Assembly: GCA_024349245.1 (NCBI GenBank)
Contig: JALDNG010003586.1
Span: forward strand, 1-64,000
Direction of reading: 5' to 3'
Length of the DNA stretch: 64,000 nucleotides
Source of the DNA: Neodontobutis hainanensis
Lineage: Eukaryota; Chordata; Actinopteri; Gobiiformes; Odontobutidae
Position 1 is the stretch's first letter, and the number at the start of each line of letters is the position of its first letter. Shown here one piece after another: positions 50,249 to 62,863 of the stretch. Under the pieces are notes generated by a model that saw nothing but the letters and a program-made list of their open reading frames with translations, was not told the DNA's origin and did not search any database. Both the position numbers and the translations under genes were made by a program.

Positions 50249-53200
50249 TTTACATTTTATGAATGTGTTGAAAATGACATATTTCTTTCATATAATTTTT
50301 GAGAATATAAAATTGTGAATATACCAAATTCTTAATATATTTTAAAATACACTGAAGAATGTTAATTTAATATAAATAAGAACAAATTATCTTGAGATTC
50401 ATTTTAAGAAATGTTTATAGATGAGATATATTCATTTAAGAATTTTTGGTTGAAGATATTTATGATTTTTAATACACATAGGAGCCTTCAAGCACTTTAC
50501 ATGGATTAAAAGGAAAACTCTGAAAAATCAAAACATTTCTAATCAATAGTCAATTATGGAATTTTTCAAATTTACGGTGGAGTTTCTCATAAAGTTAAAA
50601 TAAGAGTAGATTTCAAAGATTCATTTATGGTTTAGAATGCTTGAAATGTATTATAAAATACTTCTAAACATGATAAAATTATATATATTTCATGTCATAA
50701 ATGATGAAATTTATTAATTTGTATAATTCGTATGATTAAAATTTATGACGTGCTTAATGGATGAAATTTTTACGATTGTTTTAAAAATCTTAAAGCTAAA
50801 TAATAATAAAAATTTGATCAATATTACAGACTTAATTCATTTTTCAAATATACGGTGGAGTTTCTCATAAAGTTAAAATAAGAGTAGATTTCAAAGATTC
50901 ATTTATGGTTTAGAATGCTTGAAATGTATTATAAAATACTTCTAAACATGATAAAATTATATTTTATGATGTCAAAACTAAGATATTCATATCGAAATCA
51001 ATATAGAGCAAATAATATGGTCATAATTCATAAATATTTAAGTAAGTGAAATTTTTAAATTAATGGAGCTATGAATTTATATTCTCCTTAAAAGGAATAT
51101 TATTTTAAGACGCCTTAAATGATATCAATAAATCAGTACGTAAGAGTTTTATCAAGAAAATAGAAGATTACAGTTACTCTAACATTAATTTCATCTTATA
51201 TTTATCGAACATTTATGCGAGATGCATGCGCATGACGTGTGATGAAATAAATGGAAATATTCTCTTAATCAATTTTCATCATTCTTTAATGTTTTATATA
51301 TTTCGATTTTTTACATTTTAGATCTGGTTTTTCAAACGAAAAGAAAATTTTAAAAAATTTTGAGATTCAATACTCGTTAGTAGAGAATAGAATTATTTTA
51401 ATCAAACTGGTCATCGTAATAAAGATCGAAAGAAATACATCTAAATTAATTTAAAAAACGAATAATGTATGGTCAAAGTAAACAATAATTTTTAATAACG
51501 TTCTTATTACAGATAATAATTAAAGGAGTGTCAAAGCATAATTGAGTGTGAGTCATTGAGTTATAAATCATTAACCTTTTCTTTTACTAAATATTGAATG
51601 ATTTTAGTTTGTAAGATTTTTCGTTCTTGTCTTTTTGATTATTAAAAAATCTTGATAAATATTTCAGTTATAGTTCGAAATATAATTCTACCATTTGACA
51701 CATACCTATAATTTAACAAGATAAATCATAATAAATATGCTAATATCCTTTTTAGATCAAGAAACATTCCCTTTGAGTTGTTTGTCTAACTGTAAAACGA
51801 TGAATTTTAACATCGTGATATGATTTATTTTATTCGTATGGTTAAGGCTGTCAATATACCTTTATACTTTTTCTGTTAATAATAAATTAAAACAATAAAA
51901 TATAGTGGTTTTCAATCGTACATTTGATATTTTTTGTCATGTTCATATAATTTCTAAAACTGATTTAAAAATTAGAATGAAGGTTTATCATATACTCAAG
52001 AAAATCAATAAAGCAGAGAGTCAAAAGTGTATATAAAATTAAAAAAAATATTTTATAAAAACACTAAAATTCATTGAAAAGTAAGAAAATATATTGGATG
52101 TTACATAGATCATAAATACATTTTAACTAACCTTTTATGGATACAAAAAAATTGTGAATCGTTTTAAAAGGATATTTATGTGATTATTTCAAAATTTTTA
52201 TTGCACTTAAGAATATTGTGTTAAAATTAATAAAAAAACACAATAATAGAAAATCTTAACATTTTGTAAATCAAAATAAAATTCATAATATTTTAATGTT
52301 TGAAACAGATTAAAAATATTTTCAAAATTTTGCAAAATTTACATGAATAAAATTGGTATATTTCTGGAGAATAATAAATATTTTTAACATTTCAACCTCT
52401 ATTTTGTTGGAAATAATAAGATCAATTTGAAAGAAGTCTAAAATAATATTATTTGATTGAGTTATAAATTTCAAATAAAAATATCATATAATGTCAAACC
52501 ATATGAAAATGGTATGATACTTTTTTTAAATAAGTTGTAAATTTAATCATTTTTAAAAACATGTGACATGAATAAACGAAATATTATGAGTTCAAGCGTA
52601 AATATGTTAGGTTTGAAAGTTGTCCGTTTAAATATTTTTGAAATAATATATTTTTATTAAAGGGCAATATTTTGTTAAATCCACTATTATTTTGCACATA
52701 ATGAGACTAAATATTCATAAATTAGGCTTTTATGTTAGACAATATTTCATAAATGGAGAATTCATTGTTGAATTCTTTATCGTGTTTAATTTTCATCTTT
52801 TTGCAATGGTTTAAAAAAATTCGCATAAAATAATATTAATTTAATGTCAAAATTTATTGAAATTACGGCAATGAAATTCTATTTGAACATTTAAATTTCA
52901 ATTAAACTGTTAAATAACTTAACATTCAATTAAATTCTCTTGATTTTATCATGTATTTTAAATAAAATTATATTATATCTCATAATTCTTATGATTTTAA
53001 CAATTCACCACAGATTCGTACTGGATGATAACCTGTAAACATAAATCGCACTCTCTTTCAGGTTTTTATGAAAAATAGTTCAGTATAATTCATAAATATC
53101 TATTTTCCTTGTATATCTGCATAAAAAGGTACATTTAACCATATATTAACAAATTATTTTTAATGTAGGTTATTATTTTAACGATGTCATCCTAAGAGCA

Positions 53201-54067
53201 AAACTATGGTTAATAAGGATAATCAAGTAAAATTTTAAATCAAATTGCACTGCTAGTTTTATTGTATGTTGATAGTTGTAGAAATGTTATATGATGTAAC
53301 AAATTTGTACCTTACACTTGTATTGTATAAAATGCAATATTTTTAATAAAATTGCTAAAGATTACCATCTACTCCAGCAGTTCAATAAAAATAAAATTAG
53401 AAATTTATTTATAAAAATAGTACACTATAATTTTCATGAAATATTACTTTTTAATAATTATCACGTATGATTAAATATTGATATTATTGAGAATTCATAA
53501 AAACTTTTTTTACAAATATGTGGTCAAATGATATTCACGATATATTCAAATCATTATTAAGATCAATAATTTTTTCAGGTTAGATATAAATAATTTTAAG
53601 GTCAAAATTTTCACCAACATATTTTTAATGAAAAGGAAAAAATCAAAAGATGATAAGAAAAACTAAAAATAGTTTGTCATTAATTTAATTTATTTGGTCG
53701 TTAAAGTTGTGTTATTTTATGGAATAACAAAGTTATGTTCAGATATATCATAAATTACTGAACTAGTTCAGTCTTTTAAATGTTTATTAAAAAAGTTAAA
53801 CGTGCTAAAAAATTAAGTATTCGATTAATTAGCTACTTTTATGAATAAAATCATTTTAAATTTTAATACTTAAAATATGCTTCGGAGGACTGTTGAAGTA
53901 AAATGTGTATTTGGAAATGATTGATAAAGCGAAGATATGAGGTTGATAAAAGTTCTTACTTTTCCTTTAACTTTCTTTGAAAGAAGCTATCAAAGGCTAT
54001 ATTGTCATCATTTATTTTCAGAAAAAATATTAAAATGAGAAAAAAATTGACAAAGAATAAATTTACA

Positions 54068-54528
54068 ATGGAAATTAGAATGATTATGATTGATATGATA
54101 CGTGTAAATGTTCAAATTATGATAAAATGCCTTCAAACTAACACCAATTCGTTTATAATATGCAAAAAATACTGGTTCGAGATTATGAACGTTTGAAGGG
54201 AGGCGAAATTATAAAGAAAGTTTTTTAGTTATCGTGACTAGGTGCATTTTGATGCCATCCTCAGTTTTAAAGAGGCAGGATATATCGTTTTTTCTAAATA
54301 AAACCAATCATGCTGAAGTATGATAGGTTTTTGTCTGAGGAGAAAGAGTGTGTTATACACTACCAGACAACCTGGGATTTAACCATGAAAGTTAGACGAA
54401 TTGGATAAATCGCTGAATAGGAAAACTAGTTCGAAGAACATTACAAAGAAGTAGAATATATTCGAAAAAAATTTATAGGTTTGGCTCTATTCCTCGCTCT
54501 ACCAAATAAATATCATAAAAAGAAGATG
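54068..54528 (+). pseudogene. Repeat gene R1, copy C
   Basis: The best copy for the middle exons: 54068-54219, intron 54220-54241 (22 nt, GTTTTT...GACTAG), exon 54242-54286 (VHFDAILSFKEAGYI), intron 54287-54318 (32 nt), exon 54319-54390 (YDRFLSEEKECVIHYQTTW), intron 54391-54420 (30 nt), last exon from 54421, all in phase 0. Two faults: an A run near 54165 is one shorter than in copy A, and the last exon begins one base short and hits TAG. The intact parts of copies A and C complement each other. Confidence 0.4.
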
Positions 54529-57500
54529 GTAAAAAAAATTAAACTGTTTTAAAAATTTCAAAACAATTATTCTTCCAGAATACTTTTAATTTTTGTTTTA
54601 ATGTTTCATAAATATAAAAAACGCTGCAGACAGCATAATTTCTGTTTGAGTATTTTTATCATTATATATCAAAAATTCATCAATTTATTTCAATCAAGTT
54701 TATTATCACAATCAAATGTGTGAGTAATGATAAATATTATTTTTAGATTCGTTTTCAAAATAATTAAAATGATAAAACCTCAATATTTACACTTTTAAAT
54801 GTTTATAAAACATGCCGAATCTTCTTTTTTCATGTTAAAGAATCCATGGGGTCACATGAATTATCTTATTACAGCTAAATCTTTAAAATATGATAAATTT
54901 TCTTTTTAAATAAACAAGAAAATTGTCGATTTAAAAACACACTGCGTTAAATTAAATTTGAAACTATCAGAAATCATATAAAGGATATGTATAATGTATT
55001 TTTAAGTAATTAATGTGAACACCAAAAATAATTATAATGAAAAAAGATTTTAAAATAATATTCGAACAACGTTGTATTTAATAAATAACATTCTACAAAA
55101 CTTGAGAAATTAACATAATGTCGATACACAGCCAACACAATGAATAAAATTGGTTTCTTGTGTATTTGGAAGCTTGAAATCGGTTTTAGATGGAAAATAT
55201 AGATTTAAATAAAAAGCGAGCATTTATTTATTTTTTGAAACGCTTATACAATACCATCAACAGATTCGGTCTACAAATGAAACTCAAATAACAAAAGAAA
55301 ATTTCAATAGTTTAATCATGTATGCTTGACATTATTTTTCACATTAAAAAGTAAAACACAAAAATAAAATCATGGTATTTATGCTTAAATCTAAACTAAA
55401 AATGGTCAGAAGATATTTAAAATAAATTAATATATCTTAAAATAAAAAAATTTAAGAATTAATATTTCTTGAAACTTTAATGTTCATAATTAATGTAGAA
55501 AATAGATGAAAAAAAGAAAAGTAGTTGATATAAATGATTAAAATATTCGGCGATCGTTAATTGTAAAATTTAGAAACATTATTTTGTTTATTTCTCAAAT
55601 TTTAAAAATATATATAAAGATCACTTACGACAATCACATAAAAACAGGCTGAATAAAAATTAAGCACCTTCTTAAGTCTTTAAAAACTCCTTCGTAATAT
55701 AAAATATTGAAACATATTTATTTTTTAACGTTATTAAATGACTAAAACAGATAAATCAACATGCTGTGAAAATAATATTTTTAACTTTGCAAATCTTCCC
55801 AGATGATAAAACTGTTCATTGCGTTCTATGCTGAATTCCAAATATTTATTGTAATTTTCATTTACATGGAATTTTAATGTATTCTTGAAAAGAAAAATTA
55901 AATATACTTTTCCAATGTTGGATTGAAATTATTTTATCTATGAAACAAAAAATCAATGAGTAATCCACATCTGATACACATGAAAGTCTTTGATATCGGG
56001 TTTTACACATCTAATTTATTTAGACTTATTCTACTTGAAACTATTTCTGAATAAAGTCGACACTTGAACATGTTTTTCCTTTCTAAAACCATTTCTTTGA
56101 TATTGCTCAAAACCTATTCGACACTAAAAGTTGAAAGATATTGAAAAGAGTAAAAACTCTCGAAACGTATCAGATATTTTATGAGGTAGTTCATCTAAAA
56201 CTTTTTAGACGTTCTTTAAATCATCATTTGTTTTGAAAAGATTTTAAGACAACTCGTTTGAAACATATAAACGAAATTTAATGTTTTTTCCATATAATTG
56301 AGATGAAATATAAAAAAACGTTTTCTGGATGAATTTCTTGATTATTTAAACAGTAAAAATACAGATCTAACTCTATTTACGAATAGAATGATAACTATTT
56401 GGGATAAACAACCTGAAAAGATTCAGTTTTACGATAGTCGTCTTTACCATGATTATGGGATCGATCTTCAAGTTTTTTATTTATCATTATATAAAAAATA
56501 TGACAAAGCTTTATTTTTTGATCTATAAACCATGAAATAAAATAACCTCGATTTCTTTGGCATTCTTCAAAACTAGTGTCTAAATTCTCTCTTTAGTTAA
56601 GAATATTATCAAGTAATATGCTTTTGAATCTGATTGTTGTCTTTTAAACTTAAGGTAAAAATTTCTAGAATACAAATCGTAATTAGATTAATTATAAATA
56701 TTTAATAAATTCATAGGATTTTTTCTTTTCCTTTTATCGAAGATTGTTTAAACTCAAATTCAAGTATCTAGTCCCTATATTATGTAGAACCATGAGGAAT
56801 TATTCTAATTTTTTAAGAACGTCACAAAAATGGATCAGATTTAATTTTATCTTCACCAAAATTTTTTAGATGAATTTCAATTTTAAAATGTAGAAGAAGA
56901 TTCTGGCTACAAATGAGACATAATGGCGAGATTTAGAATCTAAAGAACGTTTTATCCTTAAATTTTGCATTTTATCTTTCTCTTTTTTGTGGAAATTATA
57001 ATATATTTTTGGGAATTTCTTAGAATGCCAAAAAGAAAATCATGAACATGCAATAATCATCTATAAACCTGTATGTTCTTAATTTAACTTGATTACTTTT
57101 GTTAAAGTTTTTTAAATGTACGAAAATATCCAAAACATTCAGATTAAAAAAAATAAAATTTAAAACCTTTTTGTTTTTATTAAAAGTCTAGTCATTAATG
57201 ATAGATTTATTAACGTCCTTTAATCTTCATAATTAAAATTTAATGCCATTATAAAACGAACCAGAATTTTATTTAAAATTTAAAGTAAACTTACAGATGA
57301 TATACTAATCCAATTTGACTTAGTTCAATAATATTTGTAACGAGACGCCTATCAGTAACCTGATCCTTTTACCTTTTTTATAATATAAAAATGTCAGTTA
57401 ACCAATTAATAGATCAATAAAATACATAACAAATACAAAAAAAAGAATAATATTTTGAATTGCGCTGTTCTTATTCAAGGTTTAGATATGGTCAAATAAT

Positions 57501-58309
57501 ATGGAGAATAAAAGTATTAAGGATTGATTAGATTTATAAAGATCTTCATATTAACCCAATGCAATCCTCAAATCAAAATTTCGAAAAAATTCAGAATCTT
57601 AAATCATGATGTTTGCTGATTATTTCAAATGCCTTACACATTCCATCAATTTACCATCTGTATATTTAGTAATATCAATTCGCAAAATTATTGTCATAAA
57701 ATTACGTCAAAAATTTATTCAGGAAAGATCAGATATGTAAATGCACCATAAAGAATGAATTTTACGATTTGTGAATTAAGCTATTTGTTTAAATGTATTA
57801 AAATGATCTCATAAGTTTTTTTTACAAATTTAATTTTAATACATTTTAACATGCTCAAACTTTCCAAGAAAACACCATGAAAATAAACTGAAGTGCCTTG
57901 AACAAACGACCAATGTCGTATTTGATTTACCTATAGTTGTCTTGATATTTATAACCTTATCTTGTATTTATAATGATTTCTCAATATAATAATCATTGTG
58001 TTTAAAATCTAAAAAGTTGTCAAAATCTTTGGATTTAAAAATATCCAAAATTTTTATGTTTTATATGGAAAATATATAATTTGAACAAGAATTTAATATT
58101 TTAAATAGATAAGTTTCCAAAGATTAACAATTCTGATCAATGTTGTTTCGATTGGAATTTTCAAACTGAAAAAATTTCACCGACATAATATATTTCTTAA
58201 ATCGGCCTTAATTTTATATTTACCATAAAGAACAATATAAATAATAAAAAATAATGTTTAAAACATCGAACTTTAACGTGTTCAATTTCACATTTTTGAA
58301 AATATTTTA

Positions 58310-58530
58310 TTAAATGAGAGTATTATACTTGAAGCAGTCTATGAGGTCATTAATGCAGTATTTAAGAGTTTTTTTACATCAAAAGATTTAAGGCGCCGTG
58401 AACTTTATTTAATTAACGAATGATTGAAAATTATACGCGCTGATGCCCTCGCATGCAATTTGATACCATCTTCATTATGTCATCGATATCAAAATTCAAC
58501 TTACAACGTTGTTTAAGTTTGACATCTTAT
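58310..58530 (-). pseudogene. Repeat gene R2, copy C, broken
   Basis: The middle exon has RGHQR where A and B have RPHQR, the acceptor of the second intron is lost (TTCACG for TTTACAG), and the last exon carries indels. The contrast with the two intact copies marks this as the decaying member. Confidence 0.4.
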
Positions 58531-60253
58531 CTTTTTTCATATTTATGATCTGATTTAGATAATGTAAAGTAATTCATATTTTGTGATATTATAAATTTTT
58601 AGAGCCTCAGTTTAAACATGAAGAAACATCGATTGATTTCGGAATATATTTATAAATTTGATTTATCAAAGTTCCCGTAGAATGAATCAAATTATTATAT
58701 ATTAATATTTCTTAAACTTTAATCAGATTAAATCAATTATTTCTCAAAGCCTACGAACAAAAAGAATATGTCATACCCTTCTCGTTGTCAAAAATGATAA
58801 AAAATTATTCGGTGGATTTACCTTCTTATAAATAAAAATAATTTTTTGTCATCTGATATGAAATTTTCTTTCACATTACTGGATATAAATTAGAATCACG
58901 ACTTATATCCAATAATTATATACCATTTATCGTTGATAATTTAAATTTCTGATTCCACTTTTGAATTATTGAAGCTTTGTCTCTTGTAATGCTGAAAATA
59001 TTTTTGAATTTTTTGTTTTTCGCAAAATGTTTAATAATACGGTTAAAATGATGAATGTGACAGTATTTACTGAATTTACATTTATCTTGTTTGAAGTTGT
59101 CATTGAATTCAATAACTGTTTCAACTTTACACTGTTTAACTTAATCCAATTTGTCTTACTAATTCATTACATTTGACATTTTCAGTTTGTTCTTTACAGT
59201 TTTGACTTTTGTTAAAATTTAAATATTTGAGAATATTTCATTTTTCATCAAAACAGCAGATGTATATTTGAAAATAAAAATTTGCAAAAATCAGAAAAAT
59301 TCGAATTAACAAAAAGTTATTGACACCAAATTAAAGAATATTAAAAGCTAATTTTTATGCTTTGTTCATAACAAGGCTTTGAAAAGTAACTAGATTTTGT
59401 TTCATCACATATTTAACATAATATATGATATTTGATTTATCTCTTGAGTTTTTGACATTTTAAAAATTATTTCAAAATAAATAAATTTGACAACCATATA
59501 GATAAATTTAATATCTATCAATCCTAACTGTCCAAAAATTTATTCGCTGAAAAGCGGTTAACTTATATGAAACATGATAACTCCTATTTGTATCCGTCTT
59601 TTATTTTATTGAAAATTCATATTAAAAAATAGACTCCTTAATTTCCCAAAAGTATAACTCTGGTTTAAAACATCATATCAGATAAAATTCATTGAAAAAT
59701 AGAATGACAAAACATTAGAAATTAATTTAATTCATATCAATCCTTCAGAGACAGTTAATGAAACCTCTTCATTGAAACATTTTTAATTCTTTCTATATCT
59801 TAAATTTTTCAAATTTGAAATGTGATATCCTGAATACCATGAATATCCTCTAATTTGATAACTTTACTTTGTAAAATAAGATAAATAAATAAAAAATATT
59901 CAAATAGAAGGTAATTTCATTTTTTATTAAATTTATTTTGACATATAAACATTTTTACATTGTTGCATACTTGTATTATTTTATTTCAACGATTCTCATA
60001 ATTGGAATCATTCTTCGACATCAACAACGATAATATTTATTTTAGTTTTCTTAGACGAATTTTTGACAAAAAATACATTTATTGAAAATATTTAAAAAAT
60101 AAATAATCATGTCAAATGATACCAAATAACATTAACTGTTACTTTATATGACCATGTATCTGAAACAAATTTTTGATCATTAAACAATTTTTAACCTTCT
60201 GACAACAGGAAATTATGTTCATTTTAAAATTCTACATTTTGTAATCTTGTACC

Positions 60254-60457
60254 ATGGATATTTACTTTCTAAAAGGAGAAAAGTCTCTTTATTTTTCATT
60301 TTTTATTCATATAAATGCACATTTATGCATGTATCCTATGAAAAGTAATTCAATCGTTTCGATTTTATCAAAAGTACATTTAAAGAATACTTTGATATTC
60401 AAGTCTAAATTAGAACGTTCATTACAAAGATATTTTCATTATTTTTCGGATGTGTAA
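60254..60457 (+). CDS. Repeat gene R4, copy C
   Basis: Exon 60254-60344, intron 60345-60374 (30 nt), exon 60375-60457, in phase 1. The N-terminal exon is close to copy A and keeps frame through a compensated T-run difference; the C-terminal residues diverge (KSKLERSLQRYFHYFSDV). Because 30 is a multiple of three, an unspliced reading is also open here. Confidence 0.35.
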   Translation: MDIYFLKGEKSLYFSFFIHINAHLCMYPMKSNSIVSILSKVHLKNTLIFKSKLERSLQRYFHYFSDV

Positions 60458-62669
60458 ATTTCGTTATTTTACGTTTAACACTATTTTTACATATTAAATA
60501 TTACATTTTATGAATAATGATATTTCTTTCATATAATTTTTGAGAATATAAAATTGTGAATATACCAAATTCTTAATATATTTTAAAATACACTGAAGAA
60601 TGTTAATTTAATATAAATAAGAACAAATTATCTTGAGATTCATTTTAAGAAATGTTTATAGATGAGATATATTCCATTTAAGAAGTTTTGGTTGAAGATA
60701 TTTTTGATTTCAATACACATAGGAGCCTTCAAGCACTTTACATGGATTAAAAGGAAAAAGTCTGAAAAAAATCAAAATATTTCTAATCAATAGTCAATTA
60801 TGGAATTTTTCAAATATACGGTGGAGTTTCTCATAAAGTTAAAATAAGAGTAGATTTCAAAGATTCATTTATGGTTTAGAATGCTTGAAATGTATTATAA
60901 AATACTTCTAAACATGATAAAATTATATTATATTGGCTTAACCATTCAATTGCCGTTATTTAAGCAAACTAAAAACATGACATTATGACAAAAATTTTAA
61001 TTGAAATAAAATATATAGTCTGAATAGTATGCAATGTTTAAATCTCAAAATTACCACACATTGACTTTAAATATTTTAGAATATTGTTAAAAGATATTAT
61101 GCTTCAATAAAATTCAACAATATTTTTTCTTCTAGATCTCAGTCTTAAAAAAAATCAAATAAATAGCCAAAATAAACATGCTAACAATTTAAGAAATTCT
61201 TTTTTAACAGATGTAAATGTTCTGATATCTTATGGCCTATTTCAGAATGCCTAATATCTTTTGTTTTATTCACCAAAGTTATTTTAACAAAGAATATAAT
61301 TAATTTATTTGACATTCGTATGAATACTAAAAAGGAAAGAATTGTTAATTATTTTTAAATAACCTTTTATAATTTTTTTATTCGAAGTAAAACATTTCAA
61401 GATTGGGGAACCAAATTGTGTAGAGCTGTTTGAAACAAAGAAAGGTCTCTATTTGTTGAAATTACTTCTAGTTTCATCAAAAAGTTCTTGAAATATTCTT
61501 AAAGATTTTCGGTCTTTTTCATTTCGGCGTATTTTAGATGAAATCAAAATTTTCTTTCAGTATGTAAAGATTAAGAGTGAAATATAATTTTACACTTTTG
61601 TTCTGAGAGAGTTTTGAAGATTATTTTATATTTTAAATGAGACGTTATAATTGTTTAATATGTTATAAATACAAAGAATTCGATTCTTGTTTAAAATAAC
61701 CCATACATTCATCGCATATATTTTGAAATAAAGAATCATTCATATAAATAGGAAAAGTTATTAATGATCGATAGATTTTTGAAAACGACATCATTGTTTA
61801 ACTTATAGAACAGTTTACACTCAAACATATATTAATTGCATTGTCAAATTTAAGATAAATATTTTTCAATTTTATTTCAATAAATTTAATGAAGTAATTT
61901 TCTTGAAATATTCATCAATTAAATTCATGAAAATTATGTTTTAAATTCTAAACATTAATATTTTATACAGAATTTGAAATTAAAGGGTATCTTGACTAGA
62001 TTAATTCATAATGAAAAAATTTTAAGAATATTTTATTAAATTCCATGTATACAGTAAAATTTGATTGAACAGATTTGGTCATATTTATCTTTTTTTTATT
62101 TTTTGATTATATTCAAAATTATCTTTATGTGACTTTTACATTGCTTCTGATCAAATTCCATTTGTTCTGATTCCACTAAACTGACCATCTTTAAATCATT
62201 CTATATGAAGTTCCCTGTAGTTATAGTTGAAATATTTTACATTTTAGTTCATTTAAGCATATGATTAGTGAATATTTACATCATTTACAAATCAGTCGCA
62301 ATGGGTTTATTTTGTTTAGATATCTTCTACCATAATCGTGTTTAAAACATCAACACAAAGTCAAAAAACTTAACAGATCTTTATAGTCGACAATTCACAT
62401 TTTTCTTGTTTTATTTTCGGGTATCTGATCATATTTATATGCTGAAATGTTCTTTTTGTAATTTACGAAATTAACGATATATTTCCATTTTAATGGAATT
62501 TCAAATTCATTATCAAACTAAACTAGTTGATTTATTTTGGTTAAAATTTAAAAGATGTGATGATAGTGTTTTTCTTCCACATTTTTAATAATTTTTTATA
62601 AGCTACGTTATTAATAGTTCATTCAAGATATTTAAAAATTTAAATAATTCAAAAATAGAAAGATGAGTC

Positions 62670-62863
62670 ATGGAGAATCTGAACTACATCTTCTCATTCG
62701 TGCCATATATGTTATCTTTCAAAAAGATAGTAAATATCTTAATTTCATTAAGTTTCGATTTGAAGGGAAATGTAGTTATTATAAAATTTATAACTTTTTC
62801 TTATCTTTATATTTTCGACAATTTATAAACTATGATCATTTTTTGGCATATTTTGAAAAATAA
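62670..62863 (+). CDS. Repeat gene R3, copy C, with a 23-nt putative intron
   Basis: Exon 62670-62729, GT...AAG segment 62730-62752 (23 nt), exon 62753-62863, in phase 0, giving about 56 residues ending YFEK. This copy has the longest open second exon (FRFEGKCSYYKIYNFF...), with aromatic-rich composition. Family unknown. Confidence 0.4.

Larger units (their letters stand above)
40330..51048 (+). repeat. Mosaic block B: about 20 shuffled same-orientation segments
   Basis: Walking left to right, block coordinates followed by source: 40330 (36512), 40360 (24634-25800), 41513 (34645-35430), 42296 (27133-28390), 43541 (23831-23887), 43590 (35996-36545), 44130 (38211-38306), 44203 (16793-17375), 44790 (7620-7905), 45069 (29641-30690), 46117 (31596-32300), 46820 (30713-30840), 46942 (7071-7430), 47290 (29028-29420), 47667 (26208-27145), 48592 (35418-36512), 49690 (unique), 50249 (34056-34490), 50679 (23243-23412), 50843 (34373-34490), 50953 (38121-38220), then unit C. 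Every segment is in the same orientation as its source. Neighbouring sources mostly share 7-19 nt at the join. Confidence 0.8.

Noticed and set aside
40330..51048. Ciliate-style scrambled gene segments with pointers
   Set aside because: The short repeats at the joins look like pointers, but the pieces are mostly non-coding, are never inverted, and the host looks metazoan.
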